Source: Mycobacterium sp. ITM-2016-00316
Lineage (GTDB): Bacteria; Actinomycetota; Actinomycetes; Mycobacteriales; Mycobacteriaceae
DNA length: 64,000 bases
Reading direction: 5' to 3'
Assembly: GCF_002968335.2 (NCBI RefSeq)
Contig: NZ_CP134398.1
Coordinates: 806,001-870,000, forward strand
Shown here piece after piece: positions 38,036 to 46,521 of this stretch (positions are counted from its first letter, which is position 1; each line of letters starts with the position of its first letter). Below the pieces are notes generated by a model that ran no database searches, had not been told where the DNA came from, and worked only from the letters and a program-made list of their open reading frames with translations. The position numbers and the translations under genes are program-made.

Positions 38036-38401
38036 ATGTTGAAGAAACGCTCCTTCGCCATCGGCGCGGCAACTTTGCTGCTGCCGGCCGTCATCGGCTT
38101 CGCCGCGCCGGCTCAGGCCGCGGCCGGTTTCGTGATGCCCAGCCTCGACGGGATGAACCTGCAGGAAGCCGAGGACGCGGTGACCGCGGCGGCGAACGGC
38201 ATTCCGCTGCAAATGCATTCACACAACATCAAGGGTATGAAGCAGAAGCAGCTGAGCCTGGCCGACTGGCTGGTATGCGACCAGTCACCCGCGGCCGGTG
38301 AGAAGATCACCAGCGCAGCGGATGTCGACTTCGGCGTGGTGCGCGAATACGACGCGGCCCGCAACACCTGGGACGATATGGTCGCCAACGCCTGCTCGTA
38401 G
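38036..38401 (+). CDS. small exported PASTA-like protein
   Basis: A 121-residue secreted protein. Its signal peptide ends about residue 28 (PAQAAAG). The mature part starts with FVMPSLDGMNLQEAEDAV, the motif that opens PASTA domains (V-P-x-L-x-G-x-x-x-x-x-A). QSPAAGEKI follows, also PASTA-like, and there are two Cys. It is a paralogue of the protein at 40491-40805. PASTA units bind peptidoglycan or muropeptides; that role here is inferred. Confidence 0.8.
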   Translation: MLKKRSFAIGAATLLLPAVIGFAAPAQAAAGFVMPSLDGMNLQEAEDAVTAAANGIPLQMHSHNIKGMKQKQLSLADWLVCDQSPAAGEKITSAADVDFGVVREYDAARNTWDDMVANACS

Positions 38402-38420
38402 CCCGGATCTGGCGCCGAGG

Positions 38421-40385
38421 TCACCACCACCCGGTGGCGTCGGCGAGCTGGCGGCCCAGCTCCTCGGCCATCGAGCGTACGTACGTCCCCGACAGGTGAT
38501 GCGCGTCGTGATAGATCAGCACATTGCCCTCCACGGCCCGGCAGATGTTCGGCCGGCACACCGCGTCGCTGAGATCGAGTAGCTGCAGCATCGGAAAGTC
38601 GGCCGCGTAATCCAGCGTCGGATTGCGCTCTTGCAGCGCCTCGTCGCGAGCCAGCCCACAGGTGTCGGCGTCATCGCCGGCCGCAAGACAGTCGACGGGG
38701 GAGAAGAACCGGCCCTCGCGCAACATCCACGGGGTGTCCCGGATCCCCAGCATGGCAATGCCGTTGTCCGACAACTCCTCCCAGATACCGGGGTAGTAGT
38801 CCGGCACGTAATCGCCGGGGCCGTCGAGCACCGGCCGCGTCGTCGTGAAGAACACGTAGTCGGGACGGTCGGCGATGATCTGCGCCATCGCATTATCCGA
38901 CCAGGTGCGGCACGACGGATACGGCGTGAACGGTCCGGCGATGATCGGCACTTCCGCGGTGGTCAGCGGGCAGCCCATCTTCAGGTAGGTGATCACCCGG
39001 AAGCCGTGCTCGCGGCCCAGGGTGTGCAGCGCGCTCAGCCAGTGCTCGGAGTGCGAGCCGCCGGCCAGCGCGATCGTCCTGGCGGCGTGCGGGTCGCCGT
39101 ACACACAGGTGACCACCTCCTCGCCGCCGAAGTCGGCCAGGCATCTGTCGATGGTGGTCGGCGGGACGTCATCGGGCGCCTCGAGCCCGGTCGGGCGGAC
39201 CGGGAGCCGGGGGGTCTTGCGGTTCTCGAGCACCGCCCGCGCGCCCGGATAGTCACGCATCGACAGGGCGGTCAGCTCCGAGCCGCTGTCCCGGACCCGC
39301 TGGACGTGGTCACCCCATCCCACCGAGGCCACCGCCAGCGCCGCCACCAGACATGCGGTCACGCTGCCGGTCAGCAGCGGATGCCAGGACGGCCACCACC
39401 GGGTGTCGACGCAGCGCCACGTCAGGAACGCCGCCACCGCGGCCACCGCCAGGATCGCCGCGGACTCGCCGACGCCCACGGTGTCGTTGTTGGTGTGCGC
39501 CATCCAGAAGATCAGCAGCGGCCAGTGCCACAGGTAGAGCGCGAACGCCCACCCGGCGTACGGCACGGTTCCGGTTTCCCTGCCGCCCACGATGATCAGC
39601 ACCGTGGCCAGTACCGGCACCAGGGCCCACGGCCCCGGGTAGTCGGCCAACCCGTCGGCCAGAAATCCCGACACCACGATCGCGAGCACCCCGGCCACCA
39701 CGGCCGGCCGGGTCAGCCACCGCGGCCACGGCACGCGCCCGACCGCGAAGGCGGCGAGCACACCGGCCAGCACCTCCCAGGCCCGGGTGAAGCTGCTGTA
39801 GTAGGCGACGGTTTGATCGTCGGCGTTCTGCACGATCGCCCACACCAGCGAAGCGAGGGCGGCCGCGGCGAGCACCGGGACCAGGGCGGCTCGCCGACGG
39901 ATCAACCACGTCAGTAACAGGACCGCCAGCACCACCTGCGCGGCCACCGACACCGCCCACAGATGCTGCAGCGGGGTGACGGTCTCGCCGGCCTGCACGT
40001 AGTCGCCCGCGGTCGTCGCCAGCAGCCAGTTCTGATAAAAGCCCAGGTTGGCCAGGGTCTGCTCGGCAAACGACTCCCAGCGAGTCTGCGGCTGCACCGC
40101 CAGCGTCAACCCGGCGCACACCGTCAGCGTCAGGACCAGCGCCGGGAACACCCGCCGGGCCCACCACCAGATCTGGGCCGGGACAGCGGGTTTGCGCAGC
40201 GCCCGGATGCCCACGTAGTAGCCCGCCAGCACCAGCAGAACGTCGACACCGCCGCTGACCCGTCCCCACCAGAAATGGCCGAGGACGACGAGAGTGACGG
40301 CGACCGTTGCGATGATGTCCAGGTCGCGCCGGGACTGCCGTGCGACCGGCGCAACAGTGACCGGGGTGTGCTGTGTTGTCTGCAA
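38421..40385 (-). CDS. membrane acyltransferase (OafA/YrhL type) with SGNH domain
   Basis: A 654-residue protein. Residues about 20-365 form roughly ten membrane helices of the acyltransferase-3 family (VLGHFWWGRVSGGVDVLLVLAG). Residues about 420-654 form an external SGNH domain with LAGGSHSEHWLSAL and the C-terminal D-x-x-H in YHDAHHLSG. Such fusions O-acylate cell-wall glycans. The start may be TTG 40385; the first residues before RRDLDII are uncertain. It lies between two small PASTA-like genes. Confidence 0.88.
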   Translation of the reverse strand: MQTTQHTPVTVAPVARQSRRDLDIIATVAVTLVVLGHFWWGRVSGGVDVLLVLAGYYVGIRALRKPAVPAQIWWWARRVFPALVLTLTVCAGLTLAVQPQTRWESFAEQTLANLGFYQNWLLATTAGDYVQAGETVTPLQHLWAVSVAAQVVLAVLLLTWLIRRRAALVPVLAAAALASLVWAIVQNADDQTVAYYSSFTRAWEVLAGVLAAFAVGRVPWPRWLTRPAVVAGVLAIVVSGFLADGLADYPGPWALVPVLATVLIIVGGRETGTVPYAGWAFALYLWHWPLLIFWMAHTNNDTVGVGESAAILAVAAVAAFLTWRCVDTRWWPSWHPLLTGSVTACLVAALAVASVGWGDHVQRVRDSGSELTALSMRDYPGARAVLENRKTPRLPVRPTGLEAPDDVPPTTIDRCLADFGGEEVVTCVYGDPHAARTIALAGGSHSEHWLSALHTLGREHGFRVITYLKMGCPLTTAEVPIIAGPFTPYPSCRTWSDNAMAQIIADRPDYVFFTTTRPVLDGPGDYVPDYYPGIWEELSDNGIAMLGIRDTPWMLREGRFFSPVDCLAAGDDADTCGLARDEALQERNPTLDYAADFPMLQLLDLSDAVCRPNICRAVEGNVLIYHDAHHLSGTYVRSMAEELGRQLADATGWW

Positions 40386-40490
40386 GATGGAGGGTCCTGG
40401 CCTGTCGCCGGCCCGAACCCAGGCACGCGCGTATTCGCCGCACCGAGCATAACCGGGCTCGGTGCGCCCCGAACTACGAGCGGGGTGGTG

Positions 40491-40805
40491 CTAGCACTTA
40501 CCCGGTCGGTTGACCGCGACCGCCGTGTACGACTTCGCACTGATACTGACGCCGGGCTTGGGTGCCTGCAGACAGACCTCCCACATGGAAGGGGCGGCAA
40601 CCGCGCCGGATGCCGCCAGCGCGTTGTTGATGATGTCCAGCCAGGGCCCTTCTGCGCCCACCGTCTCCTCGTAGAGAGCCTCGGCGTCGGCCAGATTCAT
40701 GCCCTCCAGGGACGGCATCTCCCAGGTCGTCGCGGCCGCCGCGGTCGGGGCGGCGACGATGGACATCAGAAGCGTTGCGGCACCGGCCACTACAAACGTT
40801 TTCAC
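40491..40805 (-). CDS. small exported PASTA-like protein, paralogue of 38036-38401
   Basis: A 104-residue secreted protein. Its signal peptide ends near residue 24 (PTAAAATTW). The mature start WEMPSLEGMNLADAEALYEE matches the start of the other small PASTA-like protein. The end has VCLQAPKPGVSI and a final Cys (NRPGKC), so one disulfide is likely. It lies upstream of the acyltransferase on the same strand, 105 bp away, so it may be co-transcribed with it. Confidence 0.8.
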   Translation of the reverse strand: MKTFVVAGAATLLMSIVAAPTAAAATTWEMPSLEGMNLADAEALYEETVGAEGPWLDIINNALAASGAVAAPSMWEVCLQAPKPGVSISAKSYTAVAVNRPGKC

Positions 40806-40880
40806 TGTGGGAACTCCCTGGGTTGTGTCGTGCCACGATAGATGACCTATCTCCGTGGATCGGCGGGTATGGCCGTTTTG

Positions 40881-41966
40881 TTACGGCGGCGCGACGGCCA
40901 GCCGGTTTCCGCCGTCACGTTTGGCCGCGTACATCGCGGTATCGGCCAGATGCAGCAGCCGGTCGAAATCGGCGGCGCTGTCCAGGTGCCCGCAGACCAC
41001 GCCGACGCTGGCCGTCACCGCGGGCGGCCCGGCGGCGGCCACCGCGCCGCGCAGGCGCTCGCCCAGTTCGGCCGCTTCTGCGGCCGGCAACCGGTCGATG
41101 ACGACGAACTCCTCGCCGCCGGTCCGCGCCAGGAACGCCCGCCGACCCAGCACGTCGCGCAGTTGGTGGGCCGTTCGCACCAGCACCCGGTCGCCGACGA
41201 CGTGGCCGTGCCGGTCGTTGATCGCCTTGAACTTGTCGAGATCGATGACGAGGACACACACGGCCGGCAGCGGATCGGCCGATGCGGTCAGGCGCGACAC
41301 GTAGTCCTGCAGCCCGCGCCGGTTGGCCAGCGATGTCAGTTCATCGACGAGCGACTCCACCGAACTGTTCCGGATGAGCCAGAAGCCGAACTGGGCGAAG
41401 GGCAGGATGCCGACCGTGACCAGCAGTGACACCAGGCCCTTACAGACGGCGAGAATCACCGCGTGCGGTTCTCCGGAGGCTCCCAGCCACACCGCCACCG
41501 CCAGGACGGTGACCGTGACGACCACCAGATGCACCGCCGCGGCGCGCGGGCCGTGGAAGAACACGATGTAGATCCCGGTCACCGCGAACAACGAGGTGGT
41601 GGCCATGGCGGACATCGGGTCGCCGTGCGTCGCGCATGCCAGGGCGATGCCGACATCGGTGAGGATGAACAGGATGATCGATGTGCGTGGCGACGGCCAC
41701 GGGAAGAACAACCAGTAGATCGGCCACGCGAACGCGGCGACGGTCAGGACCGCGACCACGGCGCGCGACACCGCCACCGGCTCCGTCAGCTCGGTGAACT
41801 GCACCAGCACCAGCGCGATACCCATCGCGACGCCGCCCAGAGCGACCAGCCTCCGCAGCGGCTTCAGGTAGCCGCGTGGTTGCAGGAAGTTCAGCACCCA
41901 GTAGTGGTCGACGGGGTCGTTCCACCACTGGGTGAACGTGCTTCTGGCAGGGATGGAACCGGTCAT
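40881..41966 (-). CDS. membrane diguanylate cyclase (GGDEF)
   Basis: A 361-residue protein. Six or so membrane helices fill residues 35-195. The GGDEF domain lies in residues 205-361, with the active motif GGEEF at about residues 283-287 and VIDLDKFKAINDRHGH before it. Residues needed for cyclic di-GMP synthesis are present. The RxxD inhibitory site is not seen. ATG 41966 gives the membrane N-terminus (MTGSIPARST). It is 31 bp downstream of tspO, so the two probably share an operon. Confidence 0.9.
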   Translation of the reverse strand: MTGSIPARSTFTQWWNDPVDHYWVLNFLQPRGYLKPLRRLVALGGVAMGIALVLVQFTELTEPVAVSRAVVAVLTVAAFAWPIYWLFFPWPSPRTSIILFILTDVGIALACATHGDPMSAMATTSLFAVTGIYIVFFHGPRAAAVHLVVVTVTVLAVAVWLGASGEPHAVILAVCKGLVSLLVTVGILPFAQFGFWLIRNSSVESLVDELTSLANRRGLQDYVSRLTASADPLPAVCVLVIDLDKFKAINDRHGHVVGDRVLVRTAHQLRDVLGRRAFLARTGGEEFVVIDRLPAAEAAELGERLRGAVAAAGPPAVTASVGVVCGHLDSAADFDRLLHLADTAMYAAKRDGGNRLAVAPP

Positions 41967-41997
41967 GACGAACCGCGCTGCGCCGTGAGGACCGCGC

Positions 41998-42471
41998 TCA
42001 GCGTCGATTGAGCACCCAGATATGGGTGGACAGCGCGGTGGCAAATGCGCACCACAGCGGGTACAGGCCCATCGGCGCAGCCTTGACCCCACGCACCGCG
42101 GCGGCGCGGCGGGTCAGGTCGGCGCTGCTCGCGGTCAGCAGTCCGGCGGCGACGGCAGACGCGCCGAGCTGGCGCCGGTTGAAGAACAACCACGACCAAC
42201 TGCCGTTGAGGATGAGGTTGACTACCAGGGAGCGGATGTAGGTGCGCCGTACCTCCGGCGGAGCGTCATCGAGGGTCTGGGCCGACACCACGGCGATATC
42301 GGTGTAGAGCGATGTCCAGGCGATCGGGAACGCGACCGATGGCGGCTGATAGCTCGGCTTGCGCAGGGTGGCGTACCAGTCCGACTCCACGGCCGGTTTG
42401 CTGGCGAGACTGCCGACGGCGGCGGTGGCGGCGACCGCCAGCGCGGTCGGGACGAACGTGCGGATCTGCAC
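41998..42471 (-). CDS. tspO: TspO/MBR-family membrane protein
   Basis: A 157-residue TspO with five predicted helices. Family motifs are WYATLRKPSYQPPSVAFPIAWT (about residues 32-53) and WSWLFF. Bacterial TspO binds porphyrins and sterols and acts in tetrapyrrole or stress signalling. It precedes the GGDEF gene by 31 bp on the same strand. Confidence 0.92.
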   Translation of the reverse strand: MQIRTFVPTALAVAATAAVGSLASKPAVESDWYATLRKPSYQPPSVAFPIAWTSLYTDIAVVSAQTLDDAPPEVRRTYIRSLVVNLILNGSWSWLFFNRRQLGASAVAAGLLTASSADLTRRAAAVRGVKAAPMGLYPLWCAFATALSTHIWVLNRR

Positions 42472-42541
42472 AGGAGCGCTCCAGAATCGTCAGGGTGTCG
42501 AGGGTCACTCTCCAGTATCCAGACGCCGGCGCCGGCAAACG

Positions 42542-44923
42542 TCAGATCATGTCGTTTCGGGTCAGCCAGCGCATCACCGGCCAGCCGACGAACACCGGCA
42601 ACCAGCAGGTCAGCACCCGGTACAGCAGCACCGAGGGCACCGCGACCGCCGCGGGCACACCGAACGCGGCCAGGCCACCGATCAGCGCGGCCTCCACCGC
42701 GCCGACACCGCCGGGGGTGGGCGCGGCCGAGGCCAGGGTGCCACCGATCATCGTCACCACCGTCACCGTGACGAACGAGGTGTCCCCGCCGAACGCCTCG
42801 ATGCTCGCCCACAACGCGAGTGCGGAGCCCAGAGTCGTTCCGGCGGCGCCCAGGACGATCAGCGCCAGCCGTTTGGGCTCCCGGGACAGCTCCCACAGGT
42901 CGGTCTTGACCTCTTGCAGCCTCGGGCGCACCGCCGAGGACAGCCAGTGCCGCAGCTTGGGCACCGCCAGGAACGCACCGACCAGGCCGAGCGCGACACC
43001 GGCCACCAGGTACAGCACGGTGGCGCTCGGCACGAAATGCTGCAGGTTCGCCGAGGTACCCGCGACGGCGGTGAACAGGATGAGCAGCGTCACGTGCACC
43101 AGCACCTGCACGCTCTGCTGCAACGTGACGGCCGCGGTGGCGCGCATGGTGCTCAGCCCGCCCTTCTGCAGCACCCGGGTGCTCAGCGCGAGACCGCCCA
43201 CGCCGGCCGGGGTGGTGGTCGCGGCGAAGGTGTTGGCCACCTGCATGATCGCCAGGTGGCGGAAGCGCACCAGTCCATCGGCGCACGCCCACAACGCACC
43301 CGCGGCACCGAGGTAGCGCAACGCCGAGACCGCCAGGCCGAGCAACGCCCACCACCAGTTGGCGTTGCTCAGCTCGTCGAAGAAGGCGGGCACCGTGCTG
43401 ATGAACGGGTAGGCCACGTAGACCAGCGCGACCAACAGCACCAGCTGGATGAGTTGCACCCGGGTGAACCGGGTGATGGTCTCGGTGGTGATCTTGTCGG
43501 CGCCGGTCTGATGCTGGACCTGTTCGCGGGCCGCGGAGATGACGGCCTTGGCGTCGGTCACCGACTCGCGAATCCTTGCGGGCACCGCGGTTTTGGTGAG
43601 TCGCCGTGACGCCGTCAGCACGGTGTCGCGGCCGAACGCGTCGATCGCCGCGGACACTGCCGAGGCCGGGTCGTACATCGCCGAGGTGGTCACCAACAGC
43701 TGGGCGATATCGGATTGCAACTGGGCGTCGGTGGCGCCGTATTCGGCATTGTCGAATCCGCCGAACTGCACCTTCCCGTCGTGCACCGTGATTTCACCGC
43801 AGCACAGATCGCCGTGCGAGATCTGGCTCTGATGCAGCGTGTGCAGCGCCTGCCAGACATCGGCCACCGGAGCCGCGTGCGCGCTCAGCGGCGTTCCGCG
43901 AGCGGGCTTGCGGGCATACAGCGTCCAGCCGCGGTCCAGTGCGCTCACCGTCACCGACGAGATGTTGGACAACCCCAGATCGTCGATGGCGATGGCCATC
44001 AGCGCGCGGTGCTCGACGGCGCGACGCATCGAGGCCTGCAGCGGTGCCGTCTCATCGGTACGCAACCGGAACTTGCGCCACAACTGGCTCAGCGCGCCGC
44101 CGCTGCGCTGGTTCGGTCCGTACAACTCGACGACGGCGGTGCTGTCGGGGCCGGTCGCGGCGAGCACCAGCGGGCCCGGCCCGGGCGGGCGGATGACCGC
44201 CAGCGCCGAGACCACGAAACCGCGCCGGGTCAGCGCCCGCACCGCACCGTCGAGCGGCACTTCCAGGGCCGGCGTGCCGACGACCCACACCACCAGCGCG
44301 CCGACGAACCACCCGACGGCCAGGCCCAGCAGTGAGCGGGCCGGGACGACGGCGCTGACGAACAGGTGGATCGGCACGAAGGCCAGCAGCAATGCCCACC
44401 AGTACCGGCGCAGCCGCCGCGACAGCCACGGCCCGGACACGGTGAGCACCGCGGCCAGCAGCGCGATCCAGCGGGGGTCGTCGAGGAACTGGGACAGCTG
44501 GGTGTCCAGGCGGTCACGCAGATCGAAATGCCACTGCGGGGCGGCGATGCCCCGGCCGCTGATCGACAGCGCCAGCACGGCCAGCACACCGGCCGCGGCG
44601 TAGGCGGCCAGCAGCGTCCAGTGCCTGCCGACGACCAGCTGGACGAGGATGATGAACGGCAGCGCCAGGATGGCCACGCCGTAGGCCAGATACACCAGGT
44701 TGGACTGGGTCGGGGTGAGCACGCCGATGATCTCGGACACCGACCGCTCCAGGCTCACCCACTCGTTGCGGGTGATCAGTGAACTGGTGATGATGACGCC
44801 GAGGAAGGCCGCCGACAGCACCACCCGCAGGATCTCGTTGGTGCGACGGGTGAGCGGTTGCAGCAGGCTGCCGGTGACGCTGATGTCACGACCGTCGACT
44901 CGCACGGGGACCAACGTAACCAT
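42542..44923 (-). CDS. lysylphosphatidylglycerol-synthase-TM/flippase-like protein with internal kinase-like segment
   Basis: A 793-residue membrane protein. The N-terminal ~230 residues have several helices. The middle (about 230-460) is soluble and has SHGDLCCGEITV followed by QFGGFDNAEYG. This recalls the HGDLxxxN/DF loop of small-molecule or RIO kinases but lacks the Asn and DFG. The last ~320 residues are the UPF0104/LPG-synthase transmembrane domain with PAGVGG and SAAPTPGGVGAVEA. ATG 44923 is preferred over upstream frames. It probably moves or senses an envelope lipid. Confidence 0.8.
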   Translation of the reverse strand: MVTLVPVRVDGRDISVTGSLLQPLTRRTNEILRVVLSAAFLGVIITSSLITRNEWVSLERSVSEIIGVLTPTQSNLVYLAYGVAILALPFIILVQLVVGRHWTLLAAYAAAGVLAVLALSISGRGIAAPQWHFDLRDRLDTQLSQFLDDPRWIALLAAVLTVSGPWLSRRLRRYWWALLLAFVPIHLFVSAVVPARSLLGLAVGWFVGALVVWVVGTPALEVPLDGAVRALTRRGFVVSALAVIRPPGPGPLVLAATGPDSTAVVELYGPNQRSGGALSQLWRKFRLRTDETAPLQASMRRAVEHRALMAIAIDDLGLSNISSVTVSALDRGWTLYARKPARGTPLSAHAAPVADVWQALHTLHQSQISHGDLCCGEITVHDGKVQFGGFDNAEYGATDAQLQSDIAQLLVTTSAMYDPASAVSAAIDAFGRDTVLTASRRLTKTAVPARIRESVTDAKAVISAAREQVQHQTGADKITTETITRFTRVQLIQLVLLVALVYVAYPFISTVPAFFDELSNANWWWALLGLAVSALRYLGAAGALWACADGLVRFRHLAIMQVANTFAATTTPAGVGGLALSTRVLQKGGLSTMRATAAVTLQQSVQVLVHVTLLILFTAVAGTSANLQHFVPSATVLYLVAGVALGLVGAFLAVPKLRHWLSSAVRPRLQEVKTDLWELSREPKRLALIVLGAAGTTLGSALALWASIEAFGGDTSFVTVTVVTMIGGTLASAAPTPGGVGAVEAALIGGLAAFGVPAAVAVPSVLLYRVLTCWLPVFVGWPVMRWLTRNDMI

Positions 44924-45043
44924 GCCGGGCCCTTGTACGCGCGAAGCGCAACGTTCGGGGCTGTGAGATGATCCCGGTATTCGCAGCCGGCGTGAGGGAT
45001 TCCGCATGGCGCACCGCACAGAACCCCACACTTTGGAGCCTCA

Positions 45044-46435
45044 ATGCGTGCCGATCGAATCGTAGAAGTCCTGCTCGCGGCGGTGGCCGCGGTGGTTTTC
45101 GCGCTGGCGCTGGCCGCCTCGACGACGTGGCCGACGGTGGCCGTGATCGCGGGCGGCATCGTCGTCGGGGTGCTGGCCGGTGTGGTCGCACGTGCGGTGT
45201 CGACCGGGCGCTCGGCGTTACCGGCCCGGCTGGCTGTGGGGGTCGCGGTCGGGTTGGTGCTCGGTGAACTGGCCGCCGTCGTGGTCTTCAGCGGGTCCAT
45301 CGACGCGGAGCTGGCCGGTCAGGCCTCCCCGCGCACCGAGCTGGCGGCGGCCTCGCTGGAGCAGGCCCGCCAGGCGCGCGCCGGATTGGACGACGCGGTC
45401 GTGCTGGCCGAGCAGCGCCGCGATGACGCGCTGGTGGTGGCGCGCTGCGAGGTGAACCCGGCGGCGGACTGCCCGCAGCGCCGGATCACCGGGTTACCCG
45501 GTACCGGGCCCGGTGCCCGGACCGCCGACGACTTCCTCGGCGCGGCAGACCGTGCCCTGGACACGGCGATCGCCGAACGGGACAGCCGGGCGGCCGGCCT
45601 GGACGCCGAGACGGCGGTGCGGGAGCAGGCGTTGGCGCAGGCCCGCGACGCGGCACTGACCGGCGGTCTGGGTGCCCGCTGGCAGGGGATGAATGCGTAC
45701 ACGCTGGACCATCCGGGTCCGCTCGTGCTGCGCGCCCTGATCGCCGCGTTCTTCGTGCTGTTGACGATCCTGCCGCTGCTGATGAAGCGGTGGCAGGGCG
45801 CCACCACCGTGGAGGCCGAGTCCGCGGCCGACACCGCGATCGCGGTGAAGCGGGCCGAGGTGCGCGCACAGGTCGATCAGCTGTGGGCCGAGCAGGAGCT
45901 GGCCAGCGCGCGGATGGCGATCGAGGCGCAGAACGAGATCGACGCCGAGCGGCAGCGCCGCCGGGTCGCCGAGGCGCTCGCACCGGTGCAGGCCACCGAG
46001 CCGGCGCGGCCCGCACTGCCCGTCGCCGAAGGGAGGGACCCCGAAGCGTCCAAGGAACTGGAGCCGCACCGCGGCGGCGGGGTGCCGCTCATTCCCGACG
46101 TCACCAGGGCCGCCGTCCGGTTCATCCGGCCCTTCGTGCCGCCGATCGTCGCCGGAGCGATCGATAACGCCACCAAGCCGATCCGCCAGGTGTTCGAGGA
46201 GACCGAGGAGTTCCACTTCACGATGCGCCGCACGCACCGGGTCACGGTGGAATCCGAGGGTGGCGAGGACCCCCAGCAGGTCACGACGGACCGCGCATGG
46301 GTGGACCTGTCCCGCCCGCGGATCGAGTCGCGCCGCGGTGTCGTGCTCGACGGATCCGACGAGCAGCGACAGATCGGCGAGCGCGTCGCGCACGGGCGCG
46401 AGGACGATTCCCCACGTCAGCTGCCGCCCGCCTAA
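45044..46435 (+). CDS. DUF4407-type membrane protein
   Basis: A 463-residue protein. Three N-terminal hydrophobic segments (about residues 8-27, 30-50, 64-86) are followed by an Ala/Arg-rich coiled coil (about 95-215). A membrane helix is at about 230-248, then a second long coiled coil (about 255-325) and a C-terminal tail with THRVTVESEGGEDPQ. This matches DUF4407. The function is unknown. It is divergent from the flippase-like gene across 120 bp and 86 bp upstream of the SBP-kinase. Confidence 0.75.
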   Translation: MRADRIVEVLLAAVAAVVFALALAASTTWPTVAVIAGGIVVGVLAGVVARAVSTGRSALPARLAVGVAVGLVLGELAAVVVFSGSIDAELAGQASPRTELAAASLEQARQARAGLDDAVVLAEQRRDDALVVARCEVNPAADCPQRRITGLPGTGPGARTADDFLGAADRALDTAIAERDSRAAGLDAETAVREQALAQARDAALTGGLGARWQGMNAYTLDHPGPLVLRALIAAFFVLLTILPLLMKRWQGATTVEAESAADTAIAVKRAEVRAQVDQLWAEQELASARMAIEAQNEIDAERQRRRVAEALAPVQATEPARPALPVAEGRDPEASKELEPHRGGGVPLIPDVTRAAVRFIRPFVPPIVAGAIDNATKPIRQVFEETEEFHFTMRRTHRVTVESEGGEDPQQVTTDRAWVDLSRPRIESRRGVVLDGSDEQRQIGERVAHGREDDSPRQLPPA

Positions 46436-46521
46436 CTGTCCCGTCATGACATTTTTGCCAACTGTGATGTAACTTCGATCGACATATCGCCGCCAGGGGG
46501 CCCGCGCCGAGAGGAAAACCG

